Source of the DNA: Seiridium cupressi
Lineage: Eukaryota; Ascomycota; Sordariomycetes; Amphisphaeriales; Sporocadaceae
Length of the DNA: 64,000 nt
Direction of reading: 5' to 3'
Assembly (NCBI GenBank): GCA_036674765.1
Contig: JARVKI010000028.1
Coordinates: forward strand, 1-64,000
The notes under the pieces: generated by a model
Databases searched by the model: none
Told to the model about the DNA's origin: nothing
The model's input: only the letters and a program-made list of their open reading frames with translations
Part shown: in pieces, positions 47,081-58,293 of the stretch
Numbering within the stretch: the first letter of the stretch is position 1
How the letters are laid out: each line of letters begins with the position of its first letter
Translations under genes and position numbers: made by a program

Positions 47081-48098
47081 ATGGAGACTATCAACGGCAT
47101 AGCTACAGCTGCCGCCAAGGCTGTCTGGGGTGAAAACACCACCGATGGCAAAGAGCCCGTTTCCGGCCAGCAAGGCGATACCTCCGTGGGCGAGCCGTTC
47201 GACAAGGGCAACGCTGAGGGTAACTACCTTTCGCCCTCCGGGTCGCCTAGTAGATGGATTTGCTAATGCTACCTTCGTAGAGCCCCAGTCAACAACCAGC
47301 ACCACCGGCCAGACCGGCACTCACACCGACACTTCCAAGTCAACAAGCGGCGAGTATCCTGACAGGACTACCGGAACTTCCACAACTGGTGCATCTACAT
47401 CCAGCACCGGCGACAACTCCAAACCTGCCGAGTTTGCCAAGTCCACTGGCACGGCAGCCGAATCAAGCGAGGTCCCTGACAATAAGCAGACGGAGCTGAA
47501 GTCCAAGGACACTCCGGCCGACACTTCCAAGGGCCAGAATGACGTCCGGGACCCTGAAGATCCCCAGACCAACCCCAAGAACAACCCGACTGACGTCGAC
47601 AACACCGAAGAGGGCATCAACAAGGGCCAGAAGCTCGACGGCGCCGGCCCTAAGCCCCTGACTGAGGTCGCCAAGGAACACGGTGGTGATGCTGGGAACT
47701 CGGCAACCAAGTCTACAAGCGGCGAGGGCGAGAGCAAGGAGGCGGCTGGCGATAGCGACGACCCGAACGACCCCCGCGCTCCTAGCAAGGGTGAGGGAAC
47801 GGGCGAGAAATACGTCAAGAGCTCCGGCCTCCATGCTGATGGTGGCGACTTTGATGCCACGAACCCTGGAGCCGGCAGAGAAGCTGATCGTACGTGGAGC
47901 ACCCAACGCATATTGACCATGATCTTACAGACTTACTAACTTGCAATAGGACTGCTAGAGGAGAAGGGTATTCACGTTGATAAGGGTGACCCTAAGGGCC
48001 CATCAACCGACGACACCACCACATCTAGCACTGGCGCTGAGGACAAGGAGAAGAAGAGTCTCAAAGATAAGATCAAGGACAAGCTGCACCGCCACTAA
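47081..48098 (+). CDS. Hydrophilic intrinsically disordered protein
   Basis: Exons 47081-47219, 47281-47889 and 47950-48098 give 298 residues. The product is almost free of hydrophobic and aromatic residues and rich in Thr, Ser, Gly, Asp, Lys and Pro. It begins with a short amphipathic stretch (METINGIATAAAKAVWG). The SKSTSGE / TKSTSGEGE phrase occurs twice (about residues 65 and 209). The C terminus (KEKKSLKDKIKDKLHRH) is a basic amphipathic helix. The look is that of fungal hydrophilin- or LEA-like stress proteins, which protect cells or proteins during drying and starvation; that role is inference from composition. Both introns are in frame (G|AG, C|GA). The amphipathic ends may bind membrane. 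Confidence 0.82.
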
Positions 48099-50797
48099 GT
48101 CCTTATTAGGAGTTGACGATTTGATGATTGGATGACCTTCATGCGATCAGATGAGCTATAGGCATCCCCTTTTTTCACCTGCGAAAGTACTTTGTATTAG
48201 TCTCGATAGTATAACTGTAATCACCGACAGAATCAACTTGTTGAAAGACAATTTTCCATGCGTAAGGGGCATGACTGAGATTAAATAGCTTGCCACGACC
48301 TGTGTTATCCAAATCACTGTCCATTGATCCAAATCAAGCCAAGGTATAAAGCTGCCTGTATACAGTTGAGGTGGCAAGGTGAAGCTAACATAGGATTATC
48401 AACTAATTTCCCCCTATCTGCCATCACTGGTGATTAAACCACCATCAAATAGGGCAAGTATAACACAATCGTTTAATGACACCAGTTCAGCGGCCGCTCC
48501 TGGGACATTGCCGACCTGAGACAGTATGGATATAATGGATTTAATTGAAAATGCGAAGGATGTGTTATATTTCCTTGAATATAGTGTTTATGGCCACCAC
48601 TTAAATGCTAGCAAGCCACTGCCTGACTGATATATGTCATGATGGATCTCTCACCTACACGGCTACTGACATGGTGTCCTAGGCTCTGGTCATAAAATAC
48701 CTCAGCTTGATCTGGGCCCGATTCATATGCACGAGTCTCAGGGTCAGGGATACTTTCCTAGCTGACCGAGTCCTTGCATGGTTTTCGAAATGGCAAAAAT
48801 GTTGAGGCCGGGACTCAAGCATCGGATATGCCACCAAACCTGAGTGACATACAAGACAGCACGTCAACATTCCAACATTAGAGTAGCATAGGTATATTCT
48901 CGTCGGATATTTACAGAACAAGCAAGCATCTAAACATGCCGGCACTTGTTGGCTCGACAACTCCCTCGAGTGGCATTGCATGTGCCTGGCCAGACCTCGG
49001 TCTCCTGCAGCTAGAAAGCATAATGAAAGCATAATGTGAGATGTTATATTCGGCACAAGCCAGCGTTCAGCCTCGGCCGGTTTGGCGATACTTGAACGTT
49101 ATGGCAACCTGCCCATCTACACAATATACCGGGTACGGTAGTATGTAGGGGAGAACGCTCATCACCCCCAGAATTGTGATTTTAGCCGTAGCATGACCAA
49201 CAGGACAAATCTGAGCAAAAAACCGACACCGGCCGAGCGGGTTTCGGTGCAATTTACCCCAGCGTAGCGTACATGTAGCGTGCATGAGACGACAGTCCGG
49301 GGTACATGGAGCCAATGCAAAGACACCTACACACTCTCTACCCGCGTGGAAAGGCCCCCCAGGATGGAACGGGTGAAGTGGTTTCAAATGGAAGGGCTGC
49401 TGAGAGAGAGAGAGAGAAACGTTACTGCTGGGCCGTATACCCCTGACCTATACTCCGGCTGGGGACAGCGCCCTAACCCACGGCGGGAGAAAATCCGGGG
49501 GTAAAACCCTTCCGGTGGGATTTGCTCCACCTCCAAGGCGGCACAAAGGAGTCCGGGGTAGCGGGGGGCTACTTACAGATGCGGGTTTTACTAGACATGA
49601 GGGGGGGGACAGAAAGACATTGTCATTGCGCTAGCAGAGGGCAGAAACGCTCGGGATGGGACGACTATGGCGGCAGATACGGTAGTAGAGCAGTCATCGG
49701 CAGTAAGCAAGTAATACTTGGCTAATTGGGGCTCATGGCAGCCGAGGTCGATCGTGACAGTTTGTTGGGAACAAGCGCTACCTACTATAGCATTCACAGG
49801 GCCCTGGAACTCGGGCGAAAGCCAAAGTCTCCCTTGCTCGGCCCATGTGCAAAGGCAATTTGTCAAAATGATACGCGGTACCAAGAAGGTGAACTCGGAC
49901 TGAATTGGGCGGGTATCTAACCGAGACGTCACTGACCCCAGAATTGGTAAACCCTACGTAGGTGGAAACTCGGAGATGGGACGGTCCACAACGCCGGACC
50001 TCACATCAGACAAGGGAAAGCCAAGTCCAAACCGGGCCGGCAGCCGCCTCGCAATGCGGGCGACTTAACCAGCCCAACGGTCTCCATAGAGGTACAGTGA
50101 GCGTAGCCCTTGCGCCCGAAGAGGGCAGAGGGGACTATGGGTGATGCGTGAGGTTACATCCAAGCCTTCCAAACAATGTGACTGACGCGGGCCGACTCGC
50201 TGCACCATTTTGGTGTGTGGTTTTTTGCAAGGTGGTGTATACGCGGCTGACTGGTTCCCATTCGAGCGGGAATCAGAATGCCTGTCACAGTGCCAGGACT
50301 GAGCCGCAGTCGACGATCTGAAGGTAGAGAGACTTGTGTATGTACATACATAGGGCACAGCAGGAGAATACAAACAGCCTGTGGGCCGACCCAAGGACTC
50401 TAATGCGACGACATGCACTCATTCACTGGATTGGAACCTTGTTTAGATTGCCTCAAGAGCTGATGACGGGGGGCCCCAACGTACATACATTAGAACATAC
50501 AGCAGACAAACATGGAAGCCTCGGTATACTGGCAAGTATGTATGGTATTGGATGCAGTGAACTCCCAAAAGCCCTTGCATGACGGCGAGTTCCACTGGGC
50601 GCATCCTGCTGCCCTACCTACACGCAATGCGCATCTTCTGCAGGCCCGTTACCCTCGCTTGTTTTTGTCGGAAGCGAGCATATCATTGGAGCACCAATGG
50701 CACTCTACTTTTTACGCCCAAAGGATTCTTCTTTCTGCCGTGCCGGACAAGGGCATGCATGCACGCCGGCTTAGGGAGGGGTTCATGTCAAGGGTTT

Positions 50798-50841
<44 letters not shown>

Positions 50842-52896
50842 AACGGCTCATTTCTAAATCTGATTACACCTTTTTACCCACTGAAGCAGGCATTGCATCC
50901 TAAATTTTTGAACAGATCGGACAATATGACTGCTCTAGGAATGGATCTGATATGTCGTCCTTGTCTCTTGGACTTTGGGGATAAAACCTATGTGGGTTCG
51001 AGCGGATCCAGTGGACCTCATGTCCACTATGCCTTTACTAGTTTATATGATGTTGCTGGTAACTTGCACACGCAAACACGCCAGCAAGAGGTCAGGTGCT
51101 GTCCATTTTGCTGGCCGAGACACTTCCTGAGGCAAAGGATACCATGAGCCAGGAGCAAAGTATGACACCCACAGAGCAATCTCGAAGTAGACCTGGTGAC
51201 GCGCGTGCCCAGTATATTGCGATGGCTGTCAAAGGGCGGGGACTAGACTCTGGGACCGAGAGTTATGCGGAGTTTTTGTTTGCCAACTTACGCCCATCTC
51301 GGATAAACCTGATCTTATTAAGCATGCATATGTGTCTGACCGGTGAGATGGCTTTTTTTCCCCCTCCTTACCTTGCTCGGCAGCAAGCTGAGAGTACCCT
51401 ACATTCTAGCTGCGTTTCTGCTGCGGCACGGAACACTAGCCGGGCGCACACCGCAATCCTGCCGAGGAGGATACAGAACAACTTGTCCCCTCTCACCAGA
51501 TCCGATCGAGTGTGTGCTGCTCACTGGGGACAGAAGCCCGGAAGGAAGCATGGCGCATTTCCGTTGTGCAGGGGGGAGAGGTACGTACAAAGGCTTCTTT
51601 TGAATGCAATGGCATGATGCAATGTCATCAGGTGGCATGGGTGAGCACATCTCACTCTGTGAATGGGTCCATTCGGGTTACTGCAGTCTTTCCTGCAGCA
51701 GGATCACAATGGCCAGTCCCATTGCAAGATAAGCGAAAAAGTGCAAAAAATTGCTTCATGGAAAAAAAATGTGGTAGTACGGAAGGTCCCTTATTTGGAA
51801 CTTGGCTTGACGCATTCCAGGCCAGGACCATCTATATGCCAACTGCATTGTAACCCTGCCGCCGCCAACATGTCGTGGCTGGCAGGGTAATTTCGTCTGA
51901 TCCTTCCTCGGACTGGGCCCACAACACATCCACGGCTTCCCCAGACTTCACCTTCCATTCAACAGTGATTAGATTGACTCGCTACTGTAGGGTAAGCATT
52001 GCAGGTACGATCCCATATCGCACAGTTGCCTCTATATATGGAACTCCAGATTTGGAAACAGATCCTCCATTTCCAATCCGTAAGCCGTGTCCCGTCTTTT
52101 TGCCGATATCTCTCATTGGCCCTTTATATTCCTCACTCTTCGGACACCGCGCTCTCTGATGGAGCATCGAGCACTCAAATCTGATTTGTCCTGTGAATCC
52201 TTCCCGTCATATCTACCGAATTCTCCTCCTGGTCTGGCTTTATCCTGGCCTTTTGATAGGTTGGCGATCCTCTGCACTATCCCGGCCTTTGGGTTTCCAC
52301 TAAACGATGAGGCCTAGAGCTGTCCTGCCCGCGCCACGCATCTGTCCAACGCCAACGAGCACGAGTGTCTGAATGGGAAAACCCCCGCCCCCATGGCCGT
52401 CCCAAACAGGTATGGCAAATTGGTAAATACTCATGAGTATGAGACCCGAAAGTAGCATCCCGCTGTCCACTCGCAAATCCTGGCCGTGGCGCGGACCCAC
52501 ACGCCAGTGTAAGATGTGCTTGTCATAGACGCGCCCCCAGTCCTCCCGCAATCGAAATGCCCTTGGCGACGGCGAATGTCTCGTCGCACAGAAAATAATA
52601 GCACCTGGTGCTCTCCTCTGGGTTGGATGTGCATCTGATCTTATGTCGCCACGAGACTTTAGGGCTGCATGCATGTGGCAACGCCATGATGGGGGCGCAT
52701 ATTTCGGGGCTTGCCCAGGTGGTGAGCTGCCTCATAGAAAGCCTGATTCGGCCAAAACCCTATATCACAAACACATCAAGTAAGCATTCGTACTCAAGTA
52801 CTCGATCATTTCGTGAAAGCAAACAAGCGCATTGCCCAAATAAGCAAGTAATGCTGCACTATTGGGTGACGCCAGATAAAAAGAAACGATGAGGTT
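48099..52896. other. Long gene-poor stretch, 4.8 kb
   Basis: No supported gene. It holds the 3' flanks of the disordered protein gene (+) and the RasGEF gene (-), a GA run (49402-49417) and a long CT microsatellite (50802-50839). Open frames of up to about 210 codons near 50.5-51.6 kb overlap in several frames and include the CT repeat, so I treat them as chance. Confidence 0.5.
50802..50839. repeat. (CT)19 microsatellite
   Basis: Nineteen perfect CT units in intergenic DNA, read directly. Confidence 0.95.
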
Positions 52897-55800
52897 TCAA
52901 CCATAGGAGAGTTGACCCTGCAGCGCCGCCATTTGTTGCTGCCGCAATGCTACATACCTCACAATCTTTTCGTCTTCCCGCTCTCGCGGCTCCACCACCA
53001 GACTCTTGTCGTACATCTCATGGACATCTCCAGCAGCTGCCATGTTAGACAAGATGTAATCTTGGAGATCCGGCACTGGCTGGAGATTATACGGTGCATT
53101 TTGATACTGTTGGATGTCCCTTATGACCTCGGCAGTCTTCGCACGCTTGGCAAAGTTGATGAGGTTAGTCTTCTTGATAATCGAGGGAATACCGTCCTCT
53201 ATGAAGGTAAGATCCGTCAAATATACACCTAGAGCACGGACATGTCAGCGGGCGGACAGCGAGGGGCGAATCGTGGCTAAGCATACCAAAGAAAGGAATG
53301 CATGGGGGGTTGGCTGCGTGCAGAGCTTCACGGTATTCTCCGAAGTTCTTGGTGCTGGCCATCAATCGGCGCATCGTCTCGAGTGTGGCTTGAGTTCGGG
53401 CCGGCACCTGATCCCAAGTTCTCTTGAGGCGAGCAATAGGCGCCGTACCAAGAGCAGAGATGATTGATGTCAGCGTAGAGAAGTTGTTGAGCGTTCGGCA
53501 TTTCTATGTCCGTCAGCATTCGGTCATCCAAAAAAAAGACAAGTGTACACAACTTACGTCAGCCACCGAAACAAAGTGCTTGATGACAACCACGCGCTTC
53601 TTGACGTCCATCTGCGCCAGGATCATCTCAGCTACCCAGTTGGTCATCTGGTTGGAGTGCAGGATTAGAGCCTTCACATTTGGCGCTGGTTCAGGCTCCC
53701 CATCGCCGACCTTTTTCTGCCATGTCTTATTAAGACATTCAGAAGGCTTTATCTTGCCATATAATTTGGACTCGATAATGGTCAATTGACGGGCAAATTC
53801 CGTGACGTCGATGTCCAAGAACTTGAGTTTCTTCATGTTTTTGGGCATGATAGGTGCCGGAACGTTGTTTGTGAAGGTCTGGATCATGCGTTTCGATGAG
53901 ATCTCTTTGCCACTCAAGCGTTGGTCTAGCACCGCCATGAGTGGTGCTGAGCCAGGCGTTTCCGTAGTTTTGACCGTGTCCCGCGCAAATTGATAGACAT
54001 CACGGATGAGATGCTTGGACTCGTCGTTGTTCTCTTCCAGCCAGAAGTTGTCGAACCAACTCTTCATAATGTTAACCACCCTGAACCGAATGGGCTTTTG
54101 CTTACGATCGCGCCACATGTCAAAATCCATGTTGCTCAGGCCCTCGGGAGGCTGTATGTTGAAGCGCTGCACCAGTAGTTCGAACAGTTCTCGAGCAGTG
54201 GTGAACGAGCGGTACGTGAGGAGAAAGGTGTTGTTAAAGTTCGAGTCAAGCTTGTCGTGACGGGTGAGCTGCTCCGCCAAGGCTAGCAAAGTACCTCCCT
54301 TAACGGCAGGAGGCGAGGCTTTGAGGTCCCAAGACAGCTCGCTTTCGAGGTCAAGGCGCAGGAAAAGGGGTATCTCCTCTGCTTGTTGAATTGCACCTTG
54401 CGGGGTAGGGTCGTCTCCCAAAATCTTCCTAACTTTTGATAAGTCGCCCTTTCGGTAGTTATTCGTCGGAGTGTCCCCTTCGGTGAACGATTGCGATGCC
54501 ACGAGTGGCGGTCGCCCACCCATGCCCAAGGTGCGGGATTCTGTCCGAGAATGCAGGGGATTGTACGGCATCGTCTCCCCTCTTCTGAGCTGCTCGCGCT
54601 GAAATATATCTTCTCGCGCCATGTTGTTTTGCGCAAGGGCAACCGCAACCTGTTCTGAGAGAAGCTGCAACGAGAAACCAATATGAGACGAGTTTTGCTC
54701 CAGAGCGCGTGCACATTGTTCGACGTATCTAAGTCGGCCTTCTAACGACTCGCCCCGAACTTCGGCCCACTCGTCACCCAAAGGACCAGCGACAGCTTGA
54801 CAACCTAGCGTGAGGTCCGAGATGTTATCGTATAGACTCTGCTTGTATGTACTAAAGTCGGCAAGTTGGGGCGTCTGAAAATTGTTTCCGAGGGAGGAGA
54901 GGTCGATTGCCTCAATCATTTGGACCCAAGGCTTGAACATTTCGATAACCTTGCCACCAGCTACGCAAACATTGTTGCCAATGATCTCATGTTTGTACGG
55001 TGTGATGACCTTTTCGGAGACAGTCAAGTTCTTCTCAAGCTCCCTAATGCTGGAGACCAGCATCCTCTTTTGCTCATCGAGCCTCTCCAACAACTTTCCG
55101 TCAAGGATCGCATTCGGCTCCAGTAGACCCTCTAGCTCATCGTCAAGGAAGTTCGAGGTAATGGGATCTCGGGGTCCAAGTCCGTTGTTTTGCCAACTGC
55201 CACCGACTGTGCTTCCAATGACAAATCCTGGGAAAAGGCGCGGGATATCCTCGCCCCTTTGTTGTTTAGCGACCTCGACAAAGCTGAAGACGCCCATCAG
55301 AACGCCGTCCGCCTCTTGCATACATTTTTGCACCGATTCCGCGTTCGGCCAATCCGCAGCAGCTATGTGCGATGAGATGACCAGCTTTGAAAACTTGGAC
55401 ATCATATCTCTAAAATGAGGGTACAGGGCTTTGTTCGTAGATATTATGGAGGGCTGGCCTGAATGATTGTCTGTCGTTCCAGACCCAGCTGCGAGCAACA
55501 AGCGCAGATGGTCTGAGATGTCTTCTGCCCGGCTTACATATTCCGCACGATTATTGCTCGTAATCGCATCACGATAACGGTCGATGGCCTTTTTCATATC
55601 CGTGACGAGTCTGGTCCATGTTAGAGGATGGGCGGACCCATCATCGAAAAAGGAGCGAGGTATTGTGGCAGCTTGGGGGAGGCTGAAGCTGGAGCCTGTA
55701 AATGAGGTAGCGGATGCTAGCATAGGTGTTTGGCCTGTTCCTGGCGCAAGATTCGTGTTGATAAAGGTATCTGTTCGGATGCGTGCAATGGGCGAAGCTC

Positions 55801-56810
55801 CATTCATGGAATCCATTGATGGTGCTGGCGAAAGTCCAACGCCATCGTTTGTGTAGGCGCGTCGTGCTCGCGAGGGCTATATAGAAAATGTGTGTGAACA
55901 ATTGGCCGTACGTGTTGGTCATATACAGGGTGTTTACACAAGGGGAGAGTGAAGGTGTGTGATTGGGAGTGCTTACCAGCGACCCTCTGGATGCCATCAT
56001 GAGTGACTCGCCGTCCATCTCTGATGCGGAGGTGGCTTCCGAGTCCTCATCCTCATCCTGTGTCAATCCTCTCGCCATCATTTCGGGCGGCGGGCGCGTC
56101 TTCTCTGGCATGTTCAAGTTCGTCCGGTCCATCGGCCCAGACTCGTTCAAAGATGTGGGCGACTCCAGCGGCAGCTCCATGCTGCTCTCGCCGGTCATGG
56201 TGTTGTAATAAAACAACCTACCATCGCGAGTGGCCTGTGGAATCCAGAATTCTGCTCCTTCTGATTTCGCGCCTATTTCTGTGCCCTCCAACGGGAGACC
56301 ATTGAAATCGTCCTGGTCCGACTCATTGTCTTCGTCGAATTCTTCCTCGTAGCGAACCTGATCCTCCAGTTCGTCTTCTTGTCCGACAAGTGTGCCGTTC
56401 TGTGCAGATTCCGGAACCTCTTCAGAGCCCGTGATGATTTGGCAGTAATTGCTCGGAAACCAGCCTCGAACCCCATTTATCACGCCGTCCCACCAGCCAC
56501 TTTCGAGCTGGGTAATAACCTGGATGATGTCGCCCTCGTGGAAGCTGAGACTGGTCCGGTCGTCGGCTTCGTAGTCATAGAGCGCCCGGACATATATGGT
56601 GCCCGGCGGGGCGGATCTTATTATGCCGTTCATGTTTGTGTTATACGCAGATGTGAGGATGCTACGGTCACCGTTGGATCGGGCCAACGAGGCCGAGACC
56701 GGGTCGGAAAGATCGATGGCGGAACCGGGGTGGGCTTGGGAGCGCGAGTTGTAGTTGTTGTTTCTTTGTGTCTGTCGCAGTGCCGAAGTTGGGGCCACGG
56801 TCATAAGCAT
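52897..56810 (-). CDS. Cdc25-type Ras guanine nucleotide exchange factor
   Basis: Exons, in order, are 56810-55977, 55876-53558, 53503-53287 and 53228-52897, giving 1233 residues. RasGEFs of the Cdc25 class load GTP onto Ras and so drive cAMP and MAP-kinase signalling from the membrane. Domains: SH3 at about 73-126 (ALYDYEADDRTSLSFHEGD, GWWDGVINGVRGWFP); an acidic linker; a WW-like segment at about 187-213 (FWIPQATRDGRLFYYN) whose second Trp is Met; a long helical middle; REM/RasGEF-N at about 800-900 (LLTYRSFTTARELFELL); and the catalytic RasGEF domain from about 965 (DIDVTEFARQLTIIESKLYGKI) to about 1200, including the PPCIPFFG-VYLTDLTF stretch formed across the last intron. All junctions keep frame. 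More than 7 kb upstream lack any gene. Confidence 0.95.
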
Positions 56811-57670
56811 CGTGAGGTCGGATGCGTCGTGAGTAGTGGAAATCGGGGGTGAACCAGAATTGACATCAAGTCATCATCTAGCACCAGAAAGCACAAAGGG
56901 TGAGTGAGCGAGTCAGTCGGAGGCCCTGCGTGACGCTCGAAGATCTACAAGCACGGAAGCACGAAACCCTCTCCCAGTAGCGAGAAGAGTGAAAAGGCGG
57001 CTATGTAACAGCGGTTGAACAGAGTAGCGGTCGTCCTACGTCCAGCCCAGCAAAGGGGGAGATAGCGCGTCAACGAGGGGTACGGAAAAGTCGAATTGAC
57101 CCAAGCGAGAGAAGGAGAAAGATGCAGCACGTCGGTCTCGCGAGAGGTGCCAAAAAGAACCAGATCCGTGCAGCTCAAGACAGTGTGTTCGTTACCAGCG
57201 CTAATAGGACAAGACAATCCGACGATTGTTGCAAGCAAGGTCGTGAGTGGCATGCAAGTACCCTCTGGTAAGTCGAGAGATGGATGCCAATGGCGGGTGC
57301 GTGTGTAGGGAACTGGGAGTTGTAGGGACCCGCAGACACCGACGTCGAAAGGAGATGCAGGCCGAGCGGGCGGGGGTGTTGAGCTCTGGTCTAAACTAAT
57401 GCAGTACTGGATCTAGGTATCACGTCTGGACCTTGCAGAAATGTCGCAGATTCGAGCACCTCGTTGGTGCGATATAGTATACTTTGGCAGGCAAGTCAAG
57501 GCAAAAGCAAAAACGTGTCACTGGACGCCGCCGCCAGAGCAAGATGCAAAGGAAGTCCAGAAGGGGGGCGCCCGTTGAAAGGTCGCTTCCGTAAGCGAGA
57601 AGCCCGTTCAAGCGTTATATTATTCCAGCAGCGCTGCTGCAACCTGAGCACCCGGCCGACCGCGAATAGG

Positions 57671-58293
57671 TACATGTACATTGCATGTTCCCCTTCCATT
57701 GAAGAGGTGTTGCCGAATCCTGGACTGCACCGCTCCAGCAGACGCACGCCGCCCAGTCGCAGGCGCCCCCGGTCCCCAGTCAATGGTTCAGCGAGTAGGC
57801 CGTATCGCTGGCTTGGCAAACACGGTACCACAAGTAGAGACTCCAGGCTCATGTACATGGGTCGCGCTCGGGACTGTCTGGAGGCTGGTATGGATCGTCG
57901 ACGGGTATGTAGACTCACCCCTGCGGCTCTTTCCTTCAGAGGATTCCCTCCCTCTTTGTGTCTGGTGTCTGGTGTCTGGTGTTCGGAAACGGCCCGAGAT
58001 GTCCAGAGGATCTGACCTGTGGGTGGCATGTCTTACTTCCTCTGGAGATTGCCTCAAGCTGGGAAGACATTGCAATGCCGATGAGAACATGGGCACATGG
58101 CATGAACGAGACTTGAACCTGGCCGAGGTTCGCCGAGCGCATGAGTCCTTTCGCAGCTTCACAATGATACAATTACCGCGTATCTAGGGTTTGGTAGGGG
58201 CGGGTGACATGACGATTGCTCGGGAAATGGGCGATCGTCAAGTGCAAAGTGTTACATGTACGGGATACCATGTACATGCGGGTCCGTACATGT
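57671..58293. promoter_or_regulatory. Cluster of ATGTACAT/TACATGTA palindromes
   Basis: Palindromic cores occur at 57671-57680, 57850-57859, 58253-58260, 58269-58278 and 58286-58293; the last three fall within 41 bases. They sit 0.9-1.5 kb upstream of the RasGEF start. Regulatory function is inference; I do not know a factor for this site. Confidence 0.3.
57958..57978. repeat. GTGTCTG tandem repeat, three copies
   Basis: Three perfect 7-base units followed by a partial fourth. Confidence 0.9.

Noticed and set aside
50512..51617. Two long plus-strand frames near the CT microsatellite
   Set aside because: The first encodes a Ser-Leu run from the repeat itself, and neither has a recognisable motif or a supported start.
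58085..58165. Minus-strand sequence with GGTTCAAGTC resembling a tRNA T-loop
   Set aside because: Stems flanking the loop do not pair and no acceptor stem or D-arm fits.
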